This document shows positions 1-8,997 of a DNA stretch of 64,000 bases, in pieces. Source of the DNA: Hymenobacter radiodurans (GTDB taxonomy: Bacteria > Bacteroidota > Bacteroidia > Cytophagales > Hymenobacteraceae). Below the pieces are notes generated by a model. It saw nothing but the letters and a program-made list of their open reading frames with translations. It was not told the origin of the DNA and made no database searches. The position numbers and the translations under genes are program-made. The stretch spans positions 3,070,001 to 3,134,000 of the forward strand of contig NZ_CP037922.1 in the NCBI RefSeq assembly GCF_004355185.1. The letters run 5' to 3'. Positions within the stretch are counted from its first letter, which is position 1. The number at the start of each line of letters is the position of its first letter.

Positions 1-2
1 AT

Positions 3-218
3 ATTGCGCTGGCAGGCTTCAGCAACGAAGGGTTCACGGCCATCACCGAGCCCATGCTGACTTCCGTAGATCAGCGCTGCGAGGAAATGGGGCAGGCCAC
101 GGTGCGCTTATTTATGGAACTGGTGGAGGCCAAAGGCACGCCCTTTTATCAGCGCCAAGTGGTTCTTCAGCCACAATTATTTATTCGGGAATCGTCACTG
201 CATTCGGGCAAGCGTTAG
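3..218 (+). CDS. LacI-family transcriptional regulator, C-terminal fragment
   Basis: The gene enters from the left edge and only its last 71 residues are visible. The pattern is that of the C-terminal sugar-binding subdomain of LacI/GalR repressors: a GFSNEGF segment, then a 'P.LTSVDQ...MG..T..L.' stretch and a closing LFIRESS just before the stop. The helix-turn-helix lies outside the window, so neither ligand nor operator can be judged. It is co-directional with the exonuclease gene 61 bases downstream. It could control a sugar pathway, but nothing here links it to the pectin locus, which begins several kilobases away. Confidence 0.8.
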   Translation: MALAGFSNEGFTAITEPMLTSVDQRCEEMGQATVRLFMELVEAKGTPFYQRQVVLQPQLFIRESSLHSGKR

Positions 219-279
219 GATGTAAATTTGCCCCCCAGCGGTAGCCATCGTTGAACAAGCACACCTAAAGCAGGGCCGC

Positions 280-993
280 GTGAGAGAATATCTGCTTTTC
301 GTTGATACGGAAACTTCCGGCATCCCGCAGGACTGGAACAAGCCGTATTCGAGCCGTGACAACTGGCCCCATATCGCCCAGCTGGCGTGGGTGGTGTACA
401 CGCGCGATGGACAGGAAGTGAAGGCTGAGAATCATTACATCCTCTCTAGCGACTACGACATGAGCCCAGCCTCCGCCACTATTCACGGCATAACGCCGGA
501 ATTTTTGCGTGAGCATGGCAAGCCGCGGCACGAGGTAATGCGCCGTTTGTACGACGATCTACTTCAGTATCAGCCGCTAGTGGTGGCGCATTTTATGCAG
601 CTCGATTATCATATGATGGGCGTGGGCTTTTATCGCGCCGGCCTGGATAATCCGGTGAGTGAGCTGCCCACGTTTTGCACCATGCTGACCTCCGCTCGCT
701 TTCTCCAGTATTCGACTCAACCAAAACGCGGGCTGCGGCTAAATGAGCTGCACCAGCGGCTTTTTGGGGAGCCAATGGCGCGCGAGCACGACGCACTAAC
801 CGATGCGTACGCCACCACTCGCTGCTTTTTTGCCCTGTGGCAGCGTGGCGACATCAACGAACAAATAATAATGGCCCAACGCCCCCTTGGTGAACCCGGG
901 AAAACCGTTTCGCGGCGGTGGCGCCCATCTCTGACGCATTTTATCGTAGTTCTGGCCCTCGCTGCCCTAGTGGCTCTGCTCCTTCTCTTCTGA
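280..993 (+). CDS. DnaQ-like 3'-5' exonuclease with C-terminal membrane anchor
   Basis: This 237-residue protein starts at a GTG codon. It has a DEDD-type exonuclease fold: ExoI motif VDTETSG at residues 8-14 (D9, E11), an ExoII-like segment 'VVAHFMQLDYH' near residues 107-117, and an ExoIII motif EHDALTDA with H170 and D175. The last 24 residues are strongly hydrophobic and look like a single membrane anchor, which is unusual for a proofreading subunit. It therefore probably acts as an accessory or RNA-processing nuclease at the membrane. Only one base separates its stop from the downstream cNMP/CBS/DUF294 gene, so the two are probably one operon. Fold assignment is firm; substrate is unknown. 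Confidence 0.82.
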   Translation: MREYLLFVDTETSGIPQDWNKPYSSRDNWPHIAQLAWVVYTRDGQEVKAENHYILSSDYDMSPASATIHGITPEFLREHGKPRHEVMRRLYDDLLQYQPLVVAHFMQLDYHMMGVGFYRAGLDNPVSELPTFCTMLTSARFLQYSTQPKRGLRLNELHQRLFGEPMAREHDALTDAYATTRCFFALWQRGDINEQIIMAQRPLGEPGKTVSRRWRPSLTHFIVVLALAALVALLLLF

Positions 994-994
994 C

Positions 995-2904
995 ATGAAC
1001 GACCGCCTGGAATTTCTCAAAACGGCAACGCCTTTCAACCGCCTTCCCGTCGATGTGCTGGAGGAAGTAGCGGAGTTGCTGCAGGAAGTAACGCACCCGA
1101 AGGAAGCAGTTATTTATCTGCAGGATGTGTCGAAGTTACGCGGAATCGACCTTATTGTGGAGGGCGAATACGAGACGTTTTTTTACGATAGCCAGCAGAA
1201 CAAACGCCTGATCGAAATTAGCCCCCGGGCTCCTGCTACGGCGGTGTATCAGTGTTGCTGAACAAAAAACGGTCGTTGCGCACCGTCATAGCCCGCAAAG
1301 GCACGCGCGTTTATTTTCTGCATCGGCGCGACTTTCGGGCTCTGTGCCAGGCGTACGAAGACTTCTTTCAATACTTCACGCACCGCTACGGGCAGCAAAT
1401 GCTCAACCCCGAGTATGCCCACTTTTTGCGGCCCGATCATAAGGCTGGGGGGCAAAATTACATAGCCTCTGATCAGCTGTATTCGCGCCGCCTCGAAACC
1501 GTGGAGCTGCGCGATGTTATGGCCTGCCCCGGCAGCACGCCCATTCATGAAGTGGCCCGCCGCATGGCCGCCGCGCGCACCAGTTGCTACTTCATTACCA
1601 ACGACGAGCCTAACGCTTCCATTACAGGCTACGTGACGGATATAACCCTGCGCGACAAGGTGGTAGCTGGCTTGCTCGACGCGAATCAGCCGGTGGCCAC
1701 AATCATGGATGCGCCCGTGGTGGACATTGATAGTCAAGCATTTGTTTATGAGGCTGTGCTGCGGATGTTCAGGACTAAAACCCGGTATTTGTTGGTGAAA
1801 AAGGCCGACGAATACATCGGGTTTATCAGCCGCAACAAGCTACTCAGCGACCAGGCACAGTCGCCGTTTGTGTTCATTCAGGCCGTCAAGCAAACGCTGT
1901 CGGTGCGGGAGTTGAAGCGGCGCTGGGAGCAGGTGCCCAACATGGTGTACCAGCTACTGGACCGCGGGGTGAAGCCCGAAATCGTCAACCAAATTATTTC
2001 CAGCGTTTCTGATACGATTGCTCTCAAAGTCATCGAGGGAGTAATTCAGGAGCAAGGGCCGCCGCCCGCCAAGTTTGCGTTTATCGTGCTGGGCAGCGAG
2101 GGCCGCAAAGAGCAAACTCTGCTCACGGACCAGGATAACGCCATCATTTACGAAGACAAAGCCAACGAGCAGCGCGAAGCGGTACGCGCATATTTTCTGG
2201 AGTTTGCACGCATCGTTTCGGAGCGGCTCAACAACATCGGTTTCTCCTTTTGCGAAGGTGGCCTGATGGCCATGAACCCGAAATGGACGCATTCGCTTTC
2301 GCACTGGAAACGAAACTACACAGCCTGGATGACGGAGGCGAACCAGGAAACGGTGATGAAGTTTTCCAGCTTTTTCGACTGTCGCTACCTCTACGGCGAG
2401 GAAAGCTTGGTAACGGAACTGCAAGATCATCTGCGCGCCGAGTTGCAAGGCCGCCTCGACCGCTTCCTGTATTACATGGCCAATAACGCTCTGCAATACG
2501 AGCCGCCGCTCACGTTTTTCCGCAACATCCGCACCTTCACGCAAGGCTCGCAGCAGGTTTTCGACTTAAAAAAAACCATGACGCCCATTGTTGATCTGGT
2601 GCGCGTGTACGCCCTGCGCCAGCAGATTTTCACCACCAATACTGGTGAGCGAATGGCCTTGCTCAATGAGCAAAACGTGTTTACCGACAAAGAATACCAA
2701 GAGCTTTTGCACGCCTATTATTACCTGATGGGCATCCGGCTCAAGAAGCAGGCCCAGCAAATCATCAACGACCGCACCCCTCCCACCAACTATCTCGACC
2801 CGCGCACACTCACCCAAGTAGAGCAGGTTACGCTAAAAGAAACCTTCAAAGTAATATCCGATTTTCAGGTTAAGATCCGGGTGAGCTTCACAAAGACGTT
2901 ATAA
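995..2904 (+). CDS. cNMP-binding / CBS / DUF294 nucleotidyltransferase-like protein (one-base frameshift)
   Basis: Two overlapping frames make one gene. The first 995-1261 encodes a cyclic-nucleotide-binding-like N-terminus. The frame from about 1222 onward encodes a CBS pair (around 'VMACPGSTPIHEVARRM') and a DUF294 nucleotidyltransferase core with GSEGRKEQ and a DQDNA acid pair near residue 367, then a C-terminal helical domain. Adding one C to the five-C run at 1222-1226 joins the frames into 636 residues, the expected family layout. Such proteins are thought to be nucleotide-sensing transferases related to GlnD; the substrate is unknown. Coupling to the preceding exonuclease gene suggests a functional pair. 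The frameshift is probably a consensus error. Confidence 0.85.
1222..1226 (+). other. One-base C-run contraction breaking the DUF294 gene
   Basis: The upstream frame reads into a stop at 1259-1261 and the downstream frame has a stop just before this run. One extra C here gives an uninterrupted ISPPGSCYGGVSVLL junction. Confidence 0.85.
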
Positions 2905-2916
2905 CTATACAAAGCC

Positions 2917-2952
2917 AAAAAAGCCCCCAGAAATGTTTCTGGGGGGCTTTTT
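2917..2952. terminator. Bidirectional intrinsic terminator between convergent genes
   Basis: An A6-GC-rich stem-T6 hairpin lies between the DUF294 gene on the plus strand and the aldolase gene on the minus strand. The stem pairs GCCCCCAGAAA with TTTCTGGGGGGC around a three-base loop. The left arm has five C and the right arm six G, leaving a bulge that may be another under-called run. Confidence 0.85.
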
Positions 2953-2979
2953 TAGTGAAATCAATTCAAATTAGCGTGA

Positions 2980-4065
2980 CTAGGGACGACGGTTTACGGC
3001 GTTCAAGTCTTCGAATGCCTGCTTCAAGCGCGCCACGAAAGTCTCTTCGCCTTTGCGCAGCCACACACGTGGGTCGTAATACTTTTTGTTCGGCGAATCG
3101 GCGCCGTCAGGGTTACCGATTTGGCCTTGTAGATAGCCTTCGTTCTTCTGGTAGTAGTCTTTGATGCCTTCCCACAATGCCCACTGCAAATCAGTGTCAA
3201 TGTTCATCTTGATGGCACCGTAGCTAATGGCTTCGCGGATTTCTTCTTGGCTAGAACCCGAGCCGCCGTGGAACACAAAGTCAATGGGCAGTGCCTCCGT
3301 GATGCTGTGCTTGCTACGTAGAAACTCCTGCGAGTTGTGCAGGATTTTCGGCTGCAACTTCACGTTGCCGGGCTTGTACACGCCGTGCACGTTGCCAAAG
3401 GCCGCCGCGATAGTAAAGCGGGGGCTGATGGCGCTCAGCTGCTCATAGGCGTAGGCAACCTCTTCAGGCTGAGTATACAGCTTAGAGCTATCGACGTCGG
3501 AGTTGTCCACGCCGTCTTCCTCGCCACCAGTTACGCCTAGCTCGATTTCCAGGGTCATCCCGATCTTGCTCATGCGCTCCAGATAGCGCTTGCAGATTTC
3601 GATGTTCTCTTCAATCGGCTCCTCCGACAAATCGAGCATGTGGGAGCTGTACAGTGGCTGGCCATATTGGGCGAAATGCTTCTCACCGGCTGCCAACAAA
3701 CCATCAATCCAAGGCAGCAATTTCTTGGCCGCGTGGTCGGTGTGCAGAACAACGGGCACATCGTACAGCTCAGCCATCAGGTGCACGTGCTGAGCGCCCG
3801 AAATGGCGCCTGCGATGCTGGCGCGCTGGTCACCATTCGGAATTGACTTACCAGCAAAAAACTGCGCGCCACCGTTTGAGAACTGAATCATAACCGGCGA
3901 ATTCACCGCCTTGGCTGCTTCCAATACGGCGTTCACCGTGTTGGTGCCCGTCACGTTCACGGCCGGCATAGCATAGGCATTAGCCTTCGCATGACGGAAA
4001 AGGGCCTGAATTTCGTCGCCGTGAAGTACGCCGGCTCGCAGTGTGGTTAGTTGTTCAGTCATCAT
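2980..4065 (-). CDS. fbaA: Class II fructose-bisphosphate aldolase
   Basis: This zinc-dependent aldolase cleaves fructose-1,6-bisphosphate to dihydroxyacetone phosphate and glyceraldehyde-3-phosphate in the cytoplasm. The 361-residue product, counted from the MMTEQL start at 4065, matches the roughly 360 residues of the FbaA subfamily. A longer frame would add about 20 unconserved residues. Visible signatures are the zinc-ligand motif LHTDHAAKK, the FGNVHGVY segment, and the phosphate-binding FHGGSGSS followed by KMNIDTD. It is convergent with the DUF294 gene across a shared terminator. It could also process triose phosphate coming from rhamnose breakdown, but its position looks like ordinary housekeeping. 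Confidence 0.95.
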   Translation of the reverse strand: MMTEQLTTLRAGVLHGDEIQALFRHAKANAYAMPAVNVTGTNTVNAVLEAAKAVNSPVMIQFSNGGAQFFAGKSIPNGDQRASIAGAISGAQHVHLMAELYDVPVVLHTDHAAKKLLPWIDGLLAAGEKHFAQYGQPLYSSHMLDLSEEPIEENIEICKRYLERMSKIGMTLEIELGVTGGEEDGVDNSDVDSSKLYTQPEEVAYAYEQLSAISPRFTIAAAFGNVHGVYKPGNVKLQPKILHNSQEFLRSKHSITEALPIDFVFHGGSGSSQEEIREAISYGAIKMNIDTDLQWALWEGIKDYYQKNEGYLQGQIGNPDGADSPNKKYYDPRVWLRKGEETFVARLKQAFEDLNAVNRRP

Positions 4066-4184
4066 AAGAAATGGTGTAAGAGCAAAAAGTATAGGGTGGG
4101 AAGTAGGAGTGGCAATTTCCAACATTTTACCGACGAACCAAACGCCCTTTTTAAGAGGTATGGCGGCAGCTCACTTCAAAACGA

Positions 4185-4271
4185 CGGTCATGCAGAGCGA
4201 AGCATCTCGCGCGATGATGTTGCGGTAGTAATCTAACGACCGCACGCGAGATGCTTCGCTCTGCATGACCG
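4185..4271. repeat. Palindromic intergenic repeat, family A (copy 1)
   Basis: Perfect 27-base inverted arms (left arm begins CGGTCATGCAGAGCGAAGCA, right arm its complement) surround a loop of about 33 bases. It lies between the aldolase start and the glycosidase stop. The same arm sequence recurs at least six more times in the window. Confidence 0.9.
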
Positions 4272-4313
4272 CCTCATGGATTCAGTCTTTACTGTCATTT
4301 GCCGCAGTTGCCA

Positions 4314-7031
4314 TTACTGTACTCGCGTCAGGCGCACATAGTCCAGCATAGCTTGGTTCACTGCGCCATTCATATTCTCATTGGCGGGCTCAAAGGCCAA
4401 AGTCAATGTTTGGGGGCCATTTTCCAAACGAACCAGCACCGAGTTGGAGAAGCCCCAGTTCGACCACTCGGCTACGCCGCGCTGAGGCATTACAATAGTT
4501 CCTAGCTGTTGCTGACCGTTGCGCAGGGTGCGAATAGCGCATTTATTCTCCGTATTGATGGGTCCGTTGCCATTAGCATAGCGAAAATCAACAGCATACA
4601 GACCTGCTGCCGGCACCGTCACGCGAATAGGCAGCGTCTTGTTTTTCGTCTTACTGATTTCCACGAAGCCTTGGCCAGTGAATCCCTTGTACGGCAATGT
4701 CGCCTTCGGCGCAACAGCCTCCAATTGATAGAGCTGGCTGAACTTCTCGCCATTTACCACCAGCGGCTCGCTGGCAAACGATTCGAGCCCTGCCGCGTCT
4801 ACGGCTATCACCTGATACTCAGCGTACACAGTAGCATCGGCAGGCGATTCTAAGGCGGTGGTCGTGGCTATTGCCTGGCCATTTCTCAGAATGCGGTAGC
4901 TTCTTACGCCTTCCTGCTTATTCCAGGTAAGGCGGTTGTTCGCAAAAGTTACTTCGGGCGCTGCCGGTGAGAATCGGTTCGCTACCTGAGTCACGGGGGC
5001 TTTCTGGGGGGCTTTTCCGGCTAAGAGAATCCGCACCTTATGGCGGCCAATAAGCGTGGCAGGGATGGTAGCTTTGGCCAATGGCTTGTCATCCATTGTG
5101 ATGGTCGTTATTTCATTGCCGTAGCCTTCCATTTCTAGGTCCAGCACCGCACCGCGATACTTGAAGTTTGAAAGCTTACGCGGTCCGGCAAATGCCTTTG
5201 GTACAAACGGCCGCAGCACGAGCTTATCGGCCTGAAAATCCATTCCAAACAGCACCTTGTACACGAGGCTGAGGCTACCAGATAGGCTCCAAAGCATATT
5301 GCTGGAGTTGATTTGGGTGCCGGCGAAATCGCCGTTTTCAGCCACGAAGTTTTCCTTATTAGTCAAGAACAAAGCGGCGGGGCGGTAAATGGCGGCAATG
5401 CTTTCCGTCAGGGAGGCGTCGTTGCCGACTTTAGCCGCAGCCAAGGCCCAATAGCTTTGCACAAAAGGCCACACGCCGTTATTGTGGTAAGGCGGAATGC
5501 CGGGTATCTGCGGGTAAATGCAACTGATGCCGTAGGGTGTGGTGGGTGTTTTTTGCACCACTTGCTCCGCACGCTCGCCTTCCGCAATACCAAAAAGTAC
5601 GGTGAGCGCCTCGCCCAAGGCCTCAGCCCGTGGCGACAATATTTTGTAGGTACGCCCGTACAGAAACTGGCCGTAATATCCTTTTTCAGGCTGCCACAGG
5701 TGCTTATTTATACCCTGCTTAATTTGTTGGGCCAGCTGCTGGTGCTTGCTGGCTACGGCCGCCTCACCGAGGATTTGGGCCATCTGGCTAAGCACTACGT
5801 TGGCATTGTAATGCACAGCATTCGTACCCAACGTTTCCGACTCATAAATGTCCACGGGCTGCATCCATTTGGGATAGGTCTGCTCCCGCCAATCCAGAAA
5901 CGACGACTCGCCGCGTACCATGCCCGTCTGCGCGTTGTAAGCGTTCTGCACGTCGTCCTCAATCGACTTTTGGATGATAGGATACACCGTGCGCAGCCAT
6001 TGCTCGTCGCCGGTCACTTTATAGATTTCCCAGGCCGCCGTGGCCCAAATCATGCGGTCAGTGGAGCACGGATACGCACCGCCCGTGCCCGTATCCTGAA
6101 TAATACGCCCCTCCTTCGACACCTTGCGCATCAGGCTACTCTTGGCTACTTCGGGTTGCAGCATGGCCATCGACAGGATGATGCTGTAGCTGATGTCGCG
6201 GGTCCAGACACCGGCCCACTCCTTACCGGTGCGAAAGGTACTGTCCGGCTCCACGGCGCGCCGGGCTTCCTCTAGCGCCAAATTATACAGCGCATCGGTT
6301 ATCGGATACTGAGAAGAGTACTGCGGAAAGTCATCCGTGTTAATCGACTTTTCCCACTTCCCAGCGGTGGTTTTGGCGGCCTGGGGGGCATTTAGGGTCA
6401 GTGTAGTCTCGTAAATTCCGTTGCCATCGGGGTCTTTCAGCTCCAGCTCGGGCTTGTTCACCAGGTTGTCAAAATCCCAGCTAAGCGGAGCCGTATTACC
6501 AGCTACAAATACCTTCTTGAAGTCTTCCTTATAGATCTTTTCGCCCTTGAAAGTGGTGTAGTAGCCTTGCTTCTTAAACGCCGCCAGCACCGGCCGCATA
6601 TCCAGCCGAATCTTCATGGATGTGTTGGGGGGCAAATACAAGTTGGCTGGCACTGCACCGGGGTCTACGTAGCGCTGCCCAAACACAATGACCGGTAGTT
6701 CGGGGGCTGTTTTGCCCGCCCGCGGCACCGCAATAAACCGATGATCTTGGCCCGGCGCCAGCTCGTTGTCCTTGCCGTTTATACTAAACTTAAAGTTGAT
6801 TTCCGGGCTCTGAAACTCATTCGCCGGGCTTTGGTAGTTTGAGGTGAGCGAGGTAGGTGAAACGACCCGCGCTACGTGCTTACCCTGCACCACACTATCG
6901 CGATACACGGCGTACGCCTCCGACTTCCACACCGCCCCAGAGTCGTCGGTATCAGTCGATTGCTGCATCTGACAAGCACTTAAGAGAGAACATGCGAGCA
7001 CAAAGCCCGCTGAATAGGATAGTTGCTTCAT
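4314..7031 (-). CDS. Secreted lipoprotein six-hairpin glycosidase with Fn3-like and CBM-like C-terminus
   Basis: This 905-residue protein has a lipoprotein signal with LSAC lipobox (C20), so it is probably lipid-anchored. After a beta-rich N-terminal region the middle (about 240-620) has the look of an (alpha/alpha)6 six-hairpin glycosidase: 'VWTRDISYS', 'GGAYPCSTDRMIW', 'SSFLDWREQTYPKWM' and 'NNGVWPFVQSYWALAA'. A fibronectin-III-like module follows (about 695-770), then a jelly-roll resembling a CBM6/35-type sugar-binding domain to the end. I cannot assign a GH family. Its place at the edge of a pectin locus suggests action on a plant polysaccharide side chain, but the substrate is unknown. 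No copy of the locus operator was seen upstream. Confidence 0.75.
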   Translation of the reverse strand: MKQLSYSAGFVLACSLLSACQMQQSTDTDDSGAVWKSEAYAVYRDSVVQGKHVARVVSPTSLTSNYQSPANEFQSPEINFKFSINGKDNELAPGQDHRFIAVPRAGKTAPELPVIVFGQRYVDPGAVPANLYLPPNTSMKIRLDMRPVLAAFKKQGYYTTFKGEKIYKEDFKKVFVAGNTAPLSWDFDNLVNKPELELKDPDGNGIYETTLTLNAPQAAKTTAGKWEKSINTDDFPQYSSQYPITDALYNLALEEARRAVEPDSTFRTGKEWAGVWTRDISYSIILSMAMLQPEVAKSSLMRKVSKEGRIIQDTGTGGAYPCSTDRMIWATAAWEIYKVTGDEQWLRTVYPIIQKSIEDDVQNAYNAQTGMVRGESSFLDWREQTYPKWMQPVDIYESETLGTNAVHYNANVVLSQMAQILGEAAVASKHQQLAQQIKQGINKHLWQPEKGYYGQFLYGRTYKILSPRAEALGEALTVLFGIAEGERAEQVVQKTPTTPYGISCIYPQIPGIPPYHNNGVWPFVQSYWALAAAKVGNDASLTESIAAIYRPAALFLTNKENFVAENGDFAGTQINSSNMLWSLSGSLSLVYKVLFGMDFQADKLVLRPFVPKAFAGPRKLSNFKYRGAVLDLEMEGYGNEITTITMDDKPLAKATIPATLIGRHKVRILLAGKAPQKAPVTQVANRFSPAAPEVTFANNRLTWNKQEGVRSYRILRNGQAIATTTALESPADATVYAEYQVIAVDAAGLESFASEPLVVNGEKFSQLYQLEAVAPKATLPYKGFTGQGFVEISKTKNKTLPIRVTVPAAGLYAVDFRYANGNGPINTENKCAIRTLRNGQQQLGTIVMPQRGVAEWSNWGFSNSVLVRLENGPQTLTLAFEPANENMNGAVNQAMLDYVRLTRVQ

Positions 7032-7292
7032 ACTGAAAATTTGGAAACAGGGCTGCCTGCATTGAGCTCCGCCAGCGGCTTACGCAACCACAGAACTCTT
7101 CAGGCCAGGGGACGAAAGATAGAGCAGTTTCGGCATCCGCGCAGGAATTTACCGACAGCGTAGCCTCACTTAAAATGGTTAGTTTCTACAAAAGATAAGA
7201 ATGCTACAAAATGGCCAGCCTAAACCGTAGGAGAATAGCTATACTTTACTTACTTAGCAGTAGGCTTCTCCCTCTTGCATTTCCACTCCGTT

Positions 7293-8075
7293 ATGCAGTT
7301 TCTACTCCACTGGCACCGCTTCTCCCTGCTTCTGACTTTTCTGCTGGGGCTGAGCCTGAGTGCGCCTGCTCAGAAAAAGCCATTGCCGGGCTACGTCGTT
7401 ACGGCTGGCGGCGACACGCTGCGGGGGGCAATTGTTCCGGCTAGTAGGCTCACGCAGCAATACCGGGTGGAGTTTATTCCAATGCAGGGCCACCAACGCC
7501 TTTTTCTAGATGGCTATCAACTCGCATCCTACACTTACTACACAGACCTGGACACCATACGCTACGTTTCGCTTCTGTTTGCACAGCGCGGCATCGATAA
7601 GCCCTGTCGGGGTTTCCTACAGCAGGTAGTGGCCGGCAAGGCGCAATTATATTATTACAGCTTTCACAATTCTGGTCAGCAAATGACCTCCTTTAACAGT
7701 GGCGGCTTGCTCAGTACTAGCCCCAGCAATTCGACTGCTTCCAGGCAGGTGAGTGCTTATGCCCACTCCCTGATGAATAGCACTTCGTTAACTTCTAGCA
7801 TCAAACCGCAGAAAAACGCAAAATACCCCACATTCGGCCCGTTGAGTAAGCGTGGAGTGTACAATCCCGACAACACCCTCGTCATCTATCGCGCGGATAA
7901 GAGCCGGCTGGAAGACGTTAATGAATGGAGATTCCCGAAAGATGCGGCTGTTTATTTTGCCGATTTTCCCGACCTGGTCGCTGACCTTCAATCAGGTCAG
8001 TACCGGGCCCGCGACCTACCACAAATAGTGCGACGCTACAACGCCTGGCATCTCACGCGTAAGTCTGCTCCTTAA
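7293..8075 (+). CDS. Secreted protein of unknown function, tandem paralogue 1
   Basis: This 260-residue protein starts at ATG 7293; an upstream TTG at 7275 would add six residues before the signal peptide and is less likely. A hydrophobic signal sequence ends near SAPAQKK. The mature part begins with a KPLPGYVVTAGGDTLRG segment, contains LDGYQLASYTY, DTIRYVS and RGFLQQ, and ends with a PQIVRRYNAWH motif. No known domain is recognised. It is closely similar to the next gene, so the two arose by duplication. Compared with it, this copy has a serine-rich insertion of about 30 residues in the middle. Likely periplasmic or surface; function unknown. Confidence 0.7.
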   Translation: MQFLLHWHRFSLLLTFLLGLSLSAPAQKKPLPGYVVTAGGDTLRGAIVPASRLTQQYRVEFIPMQGHQRLFLDGYQLASYTYYTDLDTIRYVSLLFAQRGIDKPCRGFLQQVVAGKAQLYYYSFHNSGQQMTSFNSGGLLSTSPSNSTASRQVSAYAHSLMNSTSLTSSIKPQKNAKYPTFGPLSKRGVYNPDNTLVIYRADKSRLEDVNEWRFPKDAAVYFADFPDLVADLQSGQYRARDLPQIVRRYNAWHLTRKSAP

Positions 8076-8167
8076 TAATGAGTTGACTAGCTAACGTTCA
8101 CTATGCGTACCTAGTGACCTACCCGAATGGAAGCTGTTTACGAATTACTTTTCATCCTACCTATTAA

Positions 8168-8237
8168 GGTCTAGATAAGCCTACCTAATTCACAATTAAT
8201 TAGATACTTGCTCACGTTATCTAATGTTATCTAGACC
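8168..8237. repeat. Short inverted repeat between the tandem paralogues
   Basis: GGTCTAGATAA at 8168-8178 pairs with TTATCTAGACC at 8227-8237, with an AT-rich interior that itself holds CTAATT/AATTAG arms. It could be a weak terminator for the first paralogue or an operator for the second. Confidence 0.4.
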
Positions 8238-8243
8238 TCATCT

Positions 8244-8948
8244 ATGTCTCACACTCTCCGTCAGCGCTGTGGACCGGTTCTACTTATTTGCTTCTTAAGT
8301 TTGAGCATCAGCGCCTTTTCTCAGAAGAAAAAGCCATTGCCAGGTTACGTAGTCACCACAGGAGGCGACACCTTGCTGGGGGCCATCTATCCCACCGACC
8401 CTTTATTGCAACAGATTCAAGTAGAGTTTCTAACGGTGCAAGGAAACCAGCGGCTCACTCTAGATGGCTATCAGCTTGCTTCCTACACTTACTTTAAAGA
8501 CCAGGATACAATACGCTATATTTCCTTTCCTTTTTTGCAGAATGGCAGTACTAAGCCAAGTCGCGGTTTTTTGCAACAGCTAATAATCGGGGAGGCCCAA
8601 CTTTATTACTACAGTGCGCATGATACTGGGCCAACACCGATGCCCAACAATCCTAACGTTTATTTCTATATCGTCCCTCAAAAAAACTCGAAATATCCTT
8701 TGTTTACGGCACCAAGGCGGCGTGGATTAGGTCGAAACCCCGCACGCTCCTTTGTTATTTATCGTGAAAACCAGGATCGCCTTGCTCATACTAATGCGTG
8801 GAAATTTCCCAAGGACGCCGTCACTTATTTCAGCGAATGCCCAGAATTAGTTGCTGATTTAAAATCCCGCCGTTACCGGTATCGCGACATTCCACAGATC
8901 GTACGGCGATACAATGCATGGTTCCAAACGCAAAAGCCTACACCCTAA
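8244..8948 (+). CDS. Secreted protein of unknown function, tandem paralogue 2
   Basis: This 234-residue protein has a signal peptide ending near SAFSQKKK. It shares the order of motifs with the preceding gene: KPLPGYVVTTGGDTL, LDGYQLASYTY, DTIRYIS, RGFLQQL, AQLYYYS, and a C-terminal PQIVRRYNAW. The shared segments are almost identical, whereas the middle (about 130-170) has diverged. It lies 168 bases after the first copy, in the same direction. No domain or catalytic motif is recognised. The conserved GYVVT.GGDTL opening is reminiscent of small beta-rich periplasmic proteins of Bacteroidota, but this is an impression only. Confidence 0.7.
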   Translation: MSHTLRQRCGPVLLICFLSLSISAFSQKKKPLPGYVVTTGGDTLLGAIYPTDPLLQQIQVEFLTVQGNQRLTLDGYQLASYTYFKDQDTIRYISFPFLQNGSTKPSRGFLQQLIIGEAQLYYYSAHDTGPTPMPNNPNVYFYIVPQKNSKYPLFTAPRRRGLGRNPARSFVIYRENQDRLAHTNAWKFPKDAVTYFSECPELVADLKSRRYRYRDIPQIVRRYNAWFQTQKPTP

Positions 8949-8997
8949 TTAAGCTGGATAGTCAACTTTCAGTATTTGTACCTGTTCCATTCTGCGT

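Noticed and set aside
5313..6275. A 320-codon open frame on the plus strand opposite the glycosidase gene
   Set aside because: It lies wholly antisense to a gene with a lipobox and clear domains, and its translation has no recognisable domain.
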